Source of the DNA: Intrasporangium sp. | Lineage (GTDB): Bacteria; Actinomycetota; Actinomycetes; Actinomycetales; Dermatophilaceae | Direction of reading: 5' to 3' | Assembly (NCBI RefSeq): GCF_030452765.1 | Contig: NZ_JAKDLO010000015.1 | Span: 1 to 41,290 of the forward strand | DNA: 41,290 nt | In this document: piece after piece, positions 23,163-31,688 of the stretch | How positions within the stretch are numbered: the stretch's first letter is position 1 | How the letters are laid out: every line of letters begins with the position of its first letter | Position numbers and translations under genes: made by a program | Notes under the pieces: generated by a model | The model's database searches: none | Told to the model about the DNA's origin: nothing | The model's input: only the letters and a program-made list of their open reading frames with translations

Positions 23163-25337
23163 CTACCTGGCCGTGAGGACGTCGGCGAGGTCGTAGCCGA
23201 CCGGCTCGTCGAGCTGCTCGAAGGTGCAGGACCTCGGATCACGGTCGGGCCGCCAGCGGACGAACTGGGCCGTGTGGCGGAACCGGGATCCCTCCATGTG
23301 GTCATAGCGCACCTCGACGACGAGCTCGGGCCGCAACGGGACGAAGGACAGGTCCTTCTGGTTGTTCCACCGGCTGAACTCCGACGAGCGGGGAGTGCGT
23401 ACCCCCTCCTCGGGCTTGGCCCAGTTCCACGGGTGGTCGTCCCACTCGGAGATCAGCTGCTGCACCTGCTCGAACAGCTCCTTGCGTCGGGCCATCGGGA
23501 AGGCGCCGATGACGCCGACACTGGCGAGCTTCCCGTCGGCGTCGTAGAGGCCGAGCAGCAGCGAGCCGACCGCCTCCGGGTCGGTCTTGTGGGTCCGGTA
23601 CCCGGCGACGACGCAGTCGGCGGTGCGCTCGTGCTTGATCTTGAACATGGTCCGCTTGTCCGGCTCGTAGCGGCCCTCGACCGGCTTGGCGATGACTCCG
23701 TCGAGCCCCGCCCCCTCGAACTGCTCGAACCACTCAAGGGCGCGGTCACGGTCCGGCGTGGCCGGGGTGAGGTGGATCGGGGCTTGCGCGTGGGCCAAGG
23801 CCTTCTCGAGGGCGGCGCGGCGCTCATGGAACGGCTTGTCGAGATAGGACTCTCCGTCGAGGGCGAGCAGGTCGAAGGCGACAAAGCTCGCCGGTGTCTC
23901 GGCCGACAGCTTGCGGACCCGTGTGGCGGCCGGGTGGATGCGCTGTTGGAGCAGCTCGAAGTCGAGCCGGTCCCGGTCCTCGGGCCGAACGAGCACGATC
24001 TCTCCGTCGATGACGGCCTGCTGCGGGAAGTTGGCACGGACCGCCTCGACGATCTCCGGGAAGTAGCGGGTCATCGGCTTCTCGTTGCGGCTGCCGATCT
24101 CGACCTCGTCGCCGGAGCGGAACACGATCGAGCGGAAGCCGTCCCACTTCGGCTCGTAGAGCACCTCACCGGTGACCGCGCCGAAGTCCTTGACTGCCTT
24201 GGCGAGCATCGGCGGGACCGGCGGGGGGACCGCGCCCCACAGCGTGCGCAGGTCGGCGTCGCGCTCCGACTTGGGTGCCATGTACTCATGGTCGGCCTTG
24301 TCGGCTCGACGTTTGCTCGGCTGGACCCGGGGCGGCTCACCGGGCATCTTCGGGTAGTCCGGCGGGAAGTTCAGCTCGCCCAACCCTCGTTCACGGACGT
24401 CTTTGTCCCACAAGGCGATTGCTGCACCAACGTCCCCGCCGGACGCGTCCATACCGGCCCAGGGGTTGCCTCGGTCGGTCACCCGGCCGGGCACGGTCCT
24501 GACGGTGAGCGTCCTCGGGTCGATCTGCCTCAGCTCCGCCCACGTGACCGGCGTCGAGACGGGCGCCCCCGGCAGTGGCCGGGGCGAGAACGCCGAGGCG
24601 ATGGTGCGGTCACGGCTCGCTTGGTTGAAGTCGACGAAGATCCGTTCGCCGCGCTCCTCCTTCCACCACGATGTCGTGACGAGGTCGGGCAGGCGCCGTT
24701 CGAGCTCACGGGCGATGCCGATCACGCCGTGCCGGACGTCCAGGAACTCGTGCGTCGGCGCGATCCGAGCGTAGACGTGCACCCCCCGGTTGCCGCTCGT
24801 CTTGGCCCACGCGGTGAGCCCGATCTCGGCCATGACCTCACGCAGTGCGAAGGCCGCCTCGACGGCGTCGGCGAACACCCGGCCCGGCTGCGGGTCGAGG
24901 TCGATGCGCAGCTCGTCGGGCCTGTCGACGTCTTCGGTGCGCACCGGCCAGGGGTGGAAGGTGATCGTGTTCATCTGGACCGCCCACACCGCGGTCGCGA
25001 CCTCGTCGATGACGAGCTGCAGGTGGCGCCGACCCGAGGGGTAGGTGACGGTGACCGTTCGCGCGTGGTCCGGGACGCCACGCGGCGGGTTCTTCGAGAA
25101 GAACTCCTCACCCTCGATGCCCTCGGGGAAGCGCTGCAACGTCACCGGCCGGCCCCCCAGCGCGGCGAGCAGCGGATCGGCAACGGCGAGAACGTAGTTC
25201 GCCAGGTCGAGCTTCGTGACGGGCTGGTTGTCGGCCATGCCCGCAGCAGGCCAGAGAACCCGCTCGGGGCTGGAGACCCGCACCTGGCGCGTCCCGTGCG
25301 GACCGGGGGCTTCGAGCACGGCGGCCTTGTCGCTCAC
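23163..25337 (-). CDS. Fused primase/polymerase and LigC-type ATP-dependent DNA ligase (LigD-like)
   Basis: The 724-residue protein joins two NHEJ-type modules. Residues about 15-310 are a LigD-type polymerase domain (TSGNRGVHVYARI, DELRIDLDPQPG with metal ligands Asp146 and Asp148, WWKEERGERIFVDFNQ, SAFSPRPLPGAPVSTPV). Residues about 375-724 are an ATP-dependent ligase with nucleotidyl-lysine Lys397 in LYEPKWDGFR, VIDGEIVL, GLDGVIAKP and the motif V KIKHERTADCV. The ligase part reads like mycobacterial LigC (PPMLAKAVKDFG) more than like LigD ligase, and no phosphoesterase domain is present. It would repair breaks with ribonucleotide-tolerant filling and sealing. GTG 25337 is the likely start. 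No ku gene is in the window. Confidence 0.85.
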   Translation of the reverse strand: MSDKAAVLEAPGPHGTRQVRVSSPERVLWPAAGMADNQPVTKLDLANYVLAVADPLLAALGGRPVTLQRFPEGIEGEEFFSKNPPRGVPDHARTVTVTYPSGRRHLQLVIDEVATAVWAVQMNTITFHPWPVRTEDVDRPDELRIDLDPQPGRVFADAVEAAFALREVMAEIGLTAWAKTSGNRGVHVYARIAPTHEFLDVRHGVIGIARELERRLPDLVTTSWWKEERGERIFVDFNQASRDRTIASAFSPRPLPGAPVSTPVTWAELRQIDPRTLTVRTVPGRVTDRGNPWAGMDASGGDVGAAIALWDKDVRERGLGELNFPPDYPKMPGEPPRVQPSKRRADKADHEYMAPKSERDADLRTLWGAVPPPVPPMLAKAVKDFGAVTGEVLYEPKWDGFRSIVFRSGDEVEIGSRNEKPMTRYFPEIVEAVRANFPQQAVIDGEIVLVRPEDRDRLDFELLQQRIHPAATRVRKLSAETPASFVAFDLLALDGESYLDKPFHERRAALEKALAHAQAPIHLTPATPDRDRALEWFEQFEGAGLDGVIAKPVEGRYEPDKRTMFKIKHERTADCVVAGYRTHKTDPEAVGSLLLGLYDADGKLASVGVIGAFPMARRKELFEQVQQLISEWDDHPWNWAKPEEGVRTPRSSEFSRWNNQKDLSFVPLRPELVVEVRYDHMEGSRFRHTAQFVRWRPDRDPRSCTFEQLDEPVGYDLADVLTAR

Positions 25338-25387
25338 CCGCCGATCGTAGGCGCAAGCACCCGGCGGAGCACGGACAAGGAGCCCGG

Positions 25388-25421
25388 ACAAGGAGCCCGG
25401 CGAGCCTGCCGGGCTCCTTGT
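25388..25421. terminator. Strong hairpin terminator of the subtilase gene
   Basis: ACAAGGAGCCCGGC (25388-25401), a six-base loop and GCCGGGCTCCTTGT (25408-25421) form a perfect 14-bp stem without a U-tract. It lies 46 bp beyond the subtilase stop on the minus strand and before the ligase start. The left arm is part of a 13-bp tandem duplication (25372-25397), so a second, shifted stem is also possible. Confidence 0.75.
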
Positions 25422-25467
25422 CGTGCGCTGGGTCAGCCCCCCGGCCGGCCCGGGCCGACCCCCGGCG

Positions 25468-28400
25468 TCACCGGAACCTCACCACCTGCGCACGCGACCC
25501 GCTCGCCCCGTGCAGCCGGATGACCAGCGCCTGCGCGGCAGAGGGCTTCGGATGTTGGCCCTTCCCGGTGTCCTTGGCGGCCGGCGCGCCGGTGCGGGTC
25601 ACCGGGATCGTGCCCCGGGCGTCGAGGAACAGCTCGGAGTCGACGCCGATGGCGGGCTTGGCACTGTCGAACGTGACCGGCCCGACCTCGTCGATGTCAC
25701 CGTTCGAGTTGTTCGTGTAGGGGCTGAACGTCCCGACGCTATAGGTGACCTTCGACCCCTTCGTCGCGGTGAGGGCCTCCCGCAGGACCGGGACGAGCAC
25801 GACGTCGGTGTCGAAGACGTTCGCGTCGATGTCGCCGAACTGGAAGTTGACCGGCTGCAGGTCGATCGCCTCCCCCGACTCGAGGTCGACCAGGACCGAG
25901 AACAGCACGTCCGTGCCGGGGTAGTTCTGCACGTACGCCTCGTAGTCCGACTCCTTGTCGCCGTTCACGTCGAAGTCGACGTAGGGGATCATCGTGTTGC
26001 CGATCGTGGCGCTGTTGCCCCAGGTCGCCAGACCGAACCACAGCCACTCGTCGGTGGCGTTGGCCCCCACGTACTTGAGGTCACCACCCTGTGCGGTCTG
26101 GTTGACGGTGCAGCCGGTCTGCTCGGCTGCCTTGCACGTCGGCAGCCGGGGGCTGGTGGCGCCGAGCTCGAGGACGGACAGCAGCGACGTGTAGGCGCTG
26201 GCGCCCGACCCCTGGTCGATCCCGGTCCCGATCACCCGCAGCGTGTCGCGCCGGGGTGTGCTGAGCGGGAAGACCCTCGTCGAGGACGTGGGCTTGGCCG
26301 CCCCGTAGACCGGCACCCGCAGCGGTTGCGCGCTCGCCCCACTGACCAGCACCCGGCCCGACGCGTCCGAGACGAACTGCCTGGGCAGCCCGATCTGTTC
26401 GGCCTGCATCGTCGGGTCGATCGTGTGCCGCAGCGCGGTCGGCCGAACGGTCATCGTCACGACGACCCTGCGGGTCTGGCCGGGACGCAGGGTGACCCGG
26501 GCCGGACGGACCGAGTAGCCCACCCCCGGCTGGGTGACGATCGGCTCGTACCTCAGGGAGAGGTTCGCCCGGGTCGTCCCCGTGTTCTGCAGGGTGATGG
26601 TGCGCCGCGCCGTGACGAGGCCACGGGTGACCGGCGCCTCGACGACCCCGAACGAGGCACTGACCCCGCCGGAGCCGGCCTCCGCGTAGGCGAGGACCTT
26701 CGTGCCGACCGCGGCGAGCGCGTCGACCCGCCCGACGCCGACCCGTGCCGGGCCGAACCTCGTGCCGGACTGGTTCGGGTCGGTCCACAGGTCGTGCCCG
26801 GCGGTGTTCATGATGGCCGCCTTGAGCTGCTCGCTCGTCCACGTCGAGTGGCTCTGCTTGACGAGGGCTGCGATACCGGCCGTGTGCGGGGTCGCCATCG
26901 ACGTGCCCGACAGGACGCTGACACCGTCGCCGGTTCCCATCGCCGCCGAGGCGATCGTGTCGCCGGGCGCTGCGACGTCGGGCTTGACGACGCCGATCGA
27001 GCCGTGCGGGCCGCGCGAGGTGAACGACGAGGGCAGGTCGGCGATCGACGGGTCGACGTCCTGGACCGCGTTGAGCAGGTCCTTGGTGAAGGTGACGTCG
27101 AGCGTCCCGGCGTCGACGGCTGCCTGCAGCCGCTGGGTCTGCTTCAGCGTCAGCTGGAAGACCGGGATGTCAGGGTCCCCGCTGATGCCCGAGGCGAAGA
27201 TCGCCACATCGCCGGTGAACAGGGCTCCGATCGCGCCGGCCTTCTTGACGTTGGCGGCGCGGCCCGCGGACCCGCAGCGGCGGGTCGAGTCGTCCGAGTC
27301 CCAGGTCAGCCAGGCGACCTTGCCGGCGACCGCTGCGGCGTCGGCGCCGTCGAGCGGGTCGCAGCCATCCGCGTTCGCCTCGCTCAGGGCGACCACGTCG
27401 CCGGTGACGTCGGGCTCGTTCGCCCAGTCGTAGGCCACCGAGGTCTGCCCGGCCGCCGTGCCCACCTCGGCCGGAGGCGCGTTGACCTTGATCCCGGACA
27501 GGAGCTGGTACTGGTCGACCGAGCTCGCGACGGCAAGCGAGCGCACCGCGTTGCCGGGTGACCCGCCGACATCGGTCAGGTCGCCTGCGTTGCCCATCGC
27601 GATGACCGGCAGCACCCCGTGCTTGGCCAGGTTGTCGACCACGAGGTTCTCGGGGTCGTCGACGGTGGCGTAGTCGCTGCCGAGGGAGAGGTTGACGATG
27701 TCGAGCCGGTCGCTGAAGTCCCCGTCCCCGTTGGGGTCGAGCGCCCGGTCCAGAGCGAGGCTGACGACGTCGGTCGAGCCCGCACAGCCGAAGACCTTCA
27801 GGCCGTACAACGTCGCCTTGGGCGCCATGCCCGGGCCCACCTGCATGCCGTACAGGTCCGTGCCCGTCAGCGCGCGGTAGTCGCCGGTGAATGTCGAGCC
27901 GTCCGCGTCGACGCCGTAGCCGGCGACGGTGCCGCTGACGTGGGTGCCGTGCTCGTTGCAGTCGAGCGGGTTCGCGTCCGGGTGTGGCACCGGCTGGTAG
28001 TCGGGGGAGTCGGGGTCGGCGTCGTAGTCGTTGCCGACGAAGTCCCAGCCGCCGGCGAGCTTCGTCTTGGCCAGCGGCGGCAGCGGGTCTCGCCAGGCCG
28101 CGCCGGCCTCACTGTCGGACACCTCGAGCGCGGCTTCGTAGGCAGCGCGCGTGCCGACCCCGCCGAAGTCGGCGTGCGTGAAGTCGATCCCCGTGTCGAT
28201 GACCCCGACCGTGACACCGTCGCCGAGCCGGCCGGTCTGCTGCCACTCGTCGAGCACCCTGGTCAGCTGGGCGGCGCCCGCGTTCGTCACCTTCTTCGGG
28301 ACGATCGGGCGCACCGCGACGACGTCGCTGCGGCCGGCGACCGCCCGGATCGCGGCCGCGTCGCCGCGCATGACGACGGCGGGCACCGTGTTGACGATCT

Positions 28401-28818
28401 GGTAGAGCTCCCTGGCTCCGCTGTCCCTGCCCTTGGCGGTCTTGACCACGGCCGCGGCCTTGTCCCGGGCGGCCAGCCTGGCCGCCCGTGCGGCAGCCCG
28501 CTGGGCGGCCTTGTCCTTGCCCTGCCCTCGCGCTGCGCTCGCAGCGTCGGCGGCGCCCTGGCCGGTCAGCTCGACGAAGACCGTCCGGGGCCCCTTCCTC
28601 GCGCTGACCGAGCCGGCCATCTTGTCCCGCAGGGACGCCGGCAGCGTGGCCTTCGTGACGGGGACCGGCTTCGCCGTCGGGTCGTCGGCAGGGGACGGCG
28701 CGGCCGCGCTCGCGGTGGCGGCACCGAGGCTCCCCGTGATGACGAGGCAGGCGGTGGCCACGATTCCGAGGGCTCGCCTGGTGAGTGAGCGCGACCGTGG
28801 GGTGGGTGGGTCCTGCAT
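25468..28818 (-). CDS. Secreted subtilisin-like serine protease (S8) with PA domain
   Basis: The 1116-residue protein has a signal peptide (RRALGIVATACLVITGSLGA, cleavage near 39), an I9-like inhibitor propeptide (TVFVELTGQ to DVVAVRPIVPK, about 78-175), and an S8 catalytic domain. The triad is Asp208 (VIDTGIDFTHADF), His290 (NEHGTHVSGTVAG) and Ser640 (LSGTSMATPHTAG). A PA-like insert (about 450-570) with ANVKKAGAIGALFTG lies between His and Ser, as in C5a-peptidase-like subtilases. Beyond ~700 come beta-sandwich repeats. ATG 28818 follows CAGGAG and fits the signal peptide; upstream in-frame sequence to 29088 is not plausible protein. A 14-bp hairpin follows the gene. It probably degrades extracellular proteins. 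Confidence 0.93.
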   Translation of the reverse strand: MQDPPTPRSRSLTRRALGIVATACLVITGSLGAATASAAAPSPADDPTAKPVPVTKATLPASLRDKMAGSVSARKGPRTVFVELTGQGAADAASAARGQGKDKAAQRAAARAARLAARDKAAAVVKTAKGRDSGARELYQIVNTVPAVVMRGDAAAIRAVAGRSDVVAVRPIVPKKVTNAGAAQLTRVLDEWQQTGRLGDGVTVGVIDTGIDFTHADFGGVGTRAAYEAALEVSDSEAGAAWRDPLPPLAKTKLAGGWDFVGNDYDADPDSPDYQPVPHPDANPLDCNEHGTHVSGTVAGYGVDADGSTFTGDYRALTGTDLYGMQVGPGMAPKATLYGLKVFGCAGSTDVVSLALDRALDPNGDGDFSDRLDIVNLSLGSDYATVDDPENLVVDNLAKHGVLPVIAMGNAGDLTDVGGSPGNAVRSLAVASSVDQYQLLSGIKVNAPPAEVGTAAGQTSVAYDWANEPDVTGDVVALSEANADGCDPLDGADAAAVAGKVAWLTWDSDDSTRRCGSAGRAANVKKAGAIGALFTGDVAIFASGISGDPDIPVFQLTLKQTQRLQAAVDAGTLDVTFTKDLLNAVQDVDPSIADLPSSFTSRGPHGSIGVVKPDVAAPGDTIASAAMGTGDGVSVLSGTSMATPHTAGIAALVKQSHSTWTSEQLKAAIMNTAGHDLWTDPNQSGTRFGPARVGVGRVDALAAVGTKVLAYAEAGSGGVSASFGVVEAPVTRGLVTARRTITLQNTGTTRANLSLRYEPIVTQPGVGYSVRPARVTLRPGQTRRVVVTMTVRPTALRHTIDPTMQAEQIGLPRQFVSDASGRVLVSGASAQPLRVPVYGAAKPTSSTRVFPLSTPRRDTLRVIGTGIDQGSGASAYTSLLSVLELGATSPRLPTCKAAEQTGCTVNQTAQGGDLKYVGANATDEWLWFGLATWGNSATIGNTMIPYVDFDVNGDKESDYEAYVQNYPGTDVLFSVLVDLESGEAIDLQPVNFQFGDIDANVFDTDVVLVPVLREALTATKGSKVTYSVGTFSPYTNNSNGDIDEVGPVTFDSAKPAIGVDSELFLDARGTIPVTRTGAPAAKDTGKGQHPKPSAAQALVIRLHGASGSRAQVVRFR

Positions 28819-29062
28819 CGTTGCGGCTCCTGTCGGTTGGCTCCCCGAGCTAACTGGTGACCGTAACGGAGCTGGCGCCCCGGCAGGGCCTTGCGCGCGA
28901 GGTTCTTCCCACCGGCTGCCCGATGACCCCGCAGCGCCGGGCGCTACGCCATCGACAGTCCTGGTATGCCGCTGTGCGCAGGAGGCGACACCACCCGGCG
29001 TCAACCGGGTCGCGGACCAGCGGACACGCGGAGGTCGGCTGCCTGGGTGCGCGACAGCGCGG

Positions 29063-29941
29063 TCAGCCGGCCAGGAGGCCTCGGACATACGTCGCGCTGG
29101 TGCTCACGTCTGCGGCCGGGCCGGCGGCGCCCTCCGGTGGCCCCACCAGGATCGTGTCCTGCTCGAGGGTGTACCACCCGGAGTAGCCGTGGCCCTCGAG
29201 GTGCCCCACGATCGCGGCGATGTCGACATCGCCCTCACCGAGCGGCCGGTACATGCCCGCCCGGACCGCCTCGGTGTAGGTGAGTCGACCCTCCTGGACC
29301 TTGCGAGCGAACGCACCGTCGACGTCCTTGAGGTGGGTGTGTGCGATCCGGTCGGGCACTTCTCGGGTGAGCTCGGCGGGGTCGGTGCCGCCGATGAGCA
29401 GGTGTCCGGTGTCGAGGCACAGCGCGACCGAGGAGCCGTCGAGCACCCGGAGCACGTCGCCGGTGCTCTCGACCATCGTCCCGACGTGCGGGTGGAGCAC
29501 CACCGTGATGTCGTGTTGCGCTGCCTCGTCCGTGACGCGGTCGAGGTTGGCGAGCAGCACGGCCCAGTCACCGTCGTCGAGCAGCGGCCGCGAGTCGTAC
29601 CCGGTCAGCCCGGTGTCGGCCGACACGACCATGACCCCGGCGTGCGCCGCCACGAACCCGGGCAGCAGCCGCCGCAGCTCGACCAGGGGGTCGACCTCGC
29701 GGCGGTGCAGGACGAACGGGGTGAAACCTCCGACGGCCTGCAGGTGGTGCTCGGCCAGGACGGCGGCGAGCCGGTCGGGCTCGCCGGGCAGGAACCCGTC
29801 GGGTCCGAGCTCGGTCGCGGCGAGGCCGAGCTCCTGCATCTCGGCCAGGACCCGGCCGGCGGGCAGCTGGTAACCCCAGCCGGGGACCTCGCAGACGCCC
29901 CAGCTGATCGGGGCTGCGGCGATGCGGTTGCCGGTGCTCAT
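29063..29941 (-). CDS. IolE-like sugar phosphate isomerase/epimerase (inosose dehydratase family)
   Basis: The 292-residue TIM-barrel protein matches the xylose isomerase-like family that includes IolE (2-keto-myo-inositol dehydratase). Typical text is APISWGVCEVPGWGYQLPAG, TELGPDGFLPGEPD, the metal-site segments VVLHPHVGTMVE and LCLDTGHLLIGG, HTHLKDVDGAFARKV, and GYSGWYTLEQDTIL. IolE removes water from 2-inosose to give the diketone that IolD hydrolyses, and IolD is three genes upstream. ATG 29941 overlaps the preceding dehydrogenase stop by 4 bp. It is the last gene of the operon. Epimerase activity on a related cyclitol is the alternative. Confidence 0.8.
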   Translation of the reverse strand: MSTGNRIAAAPISWGVCEVPGWGYQLPAGRVLAEMQELGLAATELGPDGFLPGEPDRLAAVLAEHHLQAVGGFTPFVLHRREVDPLVELRRLLPGFVAAHAGVMVVSADTGLTGYDSRPLLDDGDWAVLLANLDRVTDEAAQHDITVVLHPHVGTMVESTGDVLRVLDGSSVALCLDTGHLLIGGTDPAELTREVPDRIAHTHLKDVDGAFARKVQEGRLTYTEAVRAGMYRPLGEGDVDIAAIVGHLEGHGYSGWYTLEQDTILVGPPEGAAGPAADVSTSATYVRGLLAG

Positions 29942-30897
29942 GGGGTGCTCCTCGGTGGGTTGCGGTGATGGTGGGTCCAGTCGGGGTTCGCGACGGCTGC
30001 GGGCGGTTGCCCGGACAGGACGGCGGTGATGCCCCGGGCCGCGTCGGCGTAGGTCAGGGCGGTGGCCCGCCGGGTCATGCCCATCAGGTGCGGGGTCAGG
30101 ACGACATCCGGATGGTCGAACAGCGGATGGTGCTCGGGGGGCTCAGGATCGTAGACATCGAGCCCGACCCCGCCCAGCCGCCCGGCCCGCAGCGCGTCAT
30201 ACGTCGCGTCGAGGTCCACCAGCCCGCCGCGGCCGCAGTTGACGAGGATCGCGCCACGCTTGGCCCGCGCCAGGCGCGCCTCGTCGACCAGATGGCGGTT
30301 CTCCGGGGTCAGGGGCAGGTGCAGGCTGATGACGTCGCTGCGGGTTAACACCTGCTCGAGGGTGGCCGGGACGGCTGGCGGGGTGACCGGCGCGAACGGG
30401 TCGTGCGCCAGCACCCGCATCCCGAAGGCGTCGGCGAGCCTGGCCGTGGCGCAACCGATGCGGCCGTAGCCGAGGATCCCCATCGTCGCCCCGGACAGGT
30501 CGCCGAGTGCCAGAGCGGAGCGCTCGGGCCACCGCCCCTCCCGGACGAGGTCGGTGGTGACCCGGAGCCGCTTGACGAGGCACAGGGCCAGGGCCATGGC
30601 TCCCTCGGCGACCGCACCGGTACCTGATCCGGGGGTGATGACGACCGGGATGCCCCGCGCGGTCGCTGCGGGCACGTCGACCCGGTCGGTGCCGACGCCG
30701 GTGCGGGCGAGCACCCGCAACCGGGGCATCCGGCTCAGCAGGTCGGAGTCGACCAGCACGTCCGCTCGCACGAGCGCACCGACCGCGGCGGCCAGCTCGT
30801 CCGGGCCGGGATCGGCGACCACGCGCGCACCCTCGGGCAGGTAGGGCTCGACCAGGTCGGGTTCCACCTGCCCGAGCGCGACCACGACGACGGTCAT
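29938..30897 (-). CDS. D-2-hydroxyacid dehydrogenase (D-isomer family)
   Basis: This 319-residue NAD(P)-dependent dehydrogenase has the family's Rossmann site (GATMGILGYGRIGCATA) and catalytic residues: Arg in ILVNCGRGGLVDL, Glu in VYDPEPPEHHP and His in VVLTPHLMGMTRR. It interconverts 2-keto acids and D-2-hydroxyacids, and hydroxypyruvate or glyoxylate reductases share this form. The usual inositol pathway has no such step. ATG 30897 overlaps the aldolase stop, and its own stop overlaps the IolE-like ATG, both by 4 bp. It could act on an aldolase product such as tartronate semialdehyde or hydroxypyruvate, which is inference. Confidence 0.88.
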   Translation of the reverse strand: MTVVVVALGQVEPDLVEPYLPEGARVVADPGPDELAAAVGALVRADVLVDSDLLSRMPRLRVLARTGVGTDRVDVPAATARGIPVVITPGSGTGAVAEGAMALALCLVKRLRVTTDLVREGRWPERSALALGDLSGATMGILGYGRIGCATARLADAFGMRVLAHDPFAPVTPPAVPATLEQVLTRSDVISLHLPLTPENRHLVDEARLARAKRGAILVNCGRGGLVDLDATYDALRAGRLGGVGLDVYDPEPPEHHPLFDHPDVVLTPHLMGMTRRATALTYADAARGITAVLSGQPPAAVANPDWTHHHRNPPRSTP

Positions 30898-31688
30898 GAC
30901 GGGCCCGCGGTGGCCTGGGCGAGCTCGCGCCGCAGCGCCGTGGCCAAGACCGTCGTGTCCGACCCGATCGCCACGAACCGCCATCCCTGCTCTGCCCACC
31001 GGTGGGCGGACTCCCCGTCTGCCACGAGCAGCCCCACCGCGGTCCCGTGCTGGCGGCCGGCGGCGAGGACGGCCGCGGTCGCCTCGAGGAACACCGGTGC
31101 GCCCACCTGTCCCGGGACACCGAGGGCGTGGCTGAGGTCGCGTGGCCCGACGAAGAGCACGTCGACCCCGTCGAGGGCGGCGATCGTGTCGACCTCCCGG
31201 AGCGCGCCGAGCGTCTCGACCTGGATGACGCCCAGGACCTCCTCGTCGGCCCGGTCCAGGGCGCCGGGGTCGAGCCCGAAACGGCACGCCCGGTTGTACG
31301 TCGCGACGCCGCGCTCGCCTGCCGGCGGGTAGCGCATCGCGCGGACGGCCTGCTCCGCCGTGGCGACCGAGTCGACGCGCGGGAACATCACGCCCGCGGC
31401 GCCTTGGTCGAGGATGCGACCGGCGCGAATGCGTTCGGTCGTCTCGGCGCGGACGACCGTGGGCACCCCGTAGGCCGCGGCGGCCGGGATGGTCGTGCGC
31501 AGCTGCTCCTCCCCACCACCTCCGTGCTCGAGGTCCAGCAGCAGCCAGTCGAGGCCGGCAGCGGCGCAGGCCTCGGCGACGAGGGGCGAGGCTCCTCCCA
31601 CGAAGGTCCCGAAGGTCGTCGCGCCGTCGGCGAGGCGGGCCTTGAGCCGGCCGCGGTCCGTCGGGCTCGGCAGGCCGGTGGGCGTCAT
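30894..31688 (-). CDS. HpcH/HpaI-family class II aldolase
   Basis: This 264-residue metal-dependent aldolase has the family features LLLDLEHGGGGEEQLR, VVRAETTERIRAG (Arg for carboxylate binding), MFPRVDSVATAEQAVRA, VIQVETLGAL (metal Glu) and VDVLFVGPRDLSHALG (metal Asp). Relatives such as GarL, RhmA and HpaI split 2-keto-acids to pyruvate and an aldehyde. In the classical inositol pathway the cleaving enzyme is IolJ, a different family, so this aldolase implies another intermediate. ATG 31688 overlaps the IolD stop by 4 bp. The substrate is unknown. Confidence 0.88.
   Translation of the reverse strand: MTPTGLPSPTDRGRLKARLADGATTFGTFVGGASPLVAEACAAAGLDWLLLDLEHGGGGEEQLRTTIPAAAAYGVPTVVRAETTERIRAGRILDQGAAGVMFPRVDSVATAEQAVRAMRYPPAGERGVATYNRACRFGLDPGALDRADEEVLGVIQVETLGALREVDTIAALDGVDVLFVGPRDLSHALGVPGQVGAPVFLEATAAVLAAGRQHGTAVGLLVADGESAHRWAEQGWRFVAIGSDTTVLATALRRELAQATAGPS

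Noticed and set aside
23274-25523. 749-codon open frame on the plus strand opposite the primase-ligase gene
   Set aside because: Composition bias and lack of any domain, while the minus strand encodes an unmistakable polymerase-ligase.
25423-27561. Long plus-strand frame opposite the subtilase gene
   Set aside because: Shadow of a gene with a complete catalytic triad; no ribosome site or domain.
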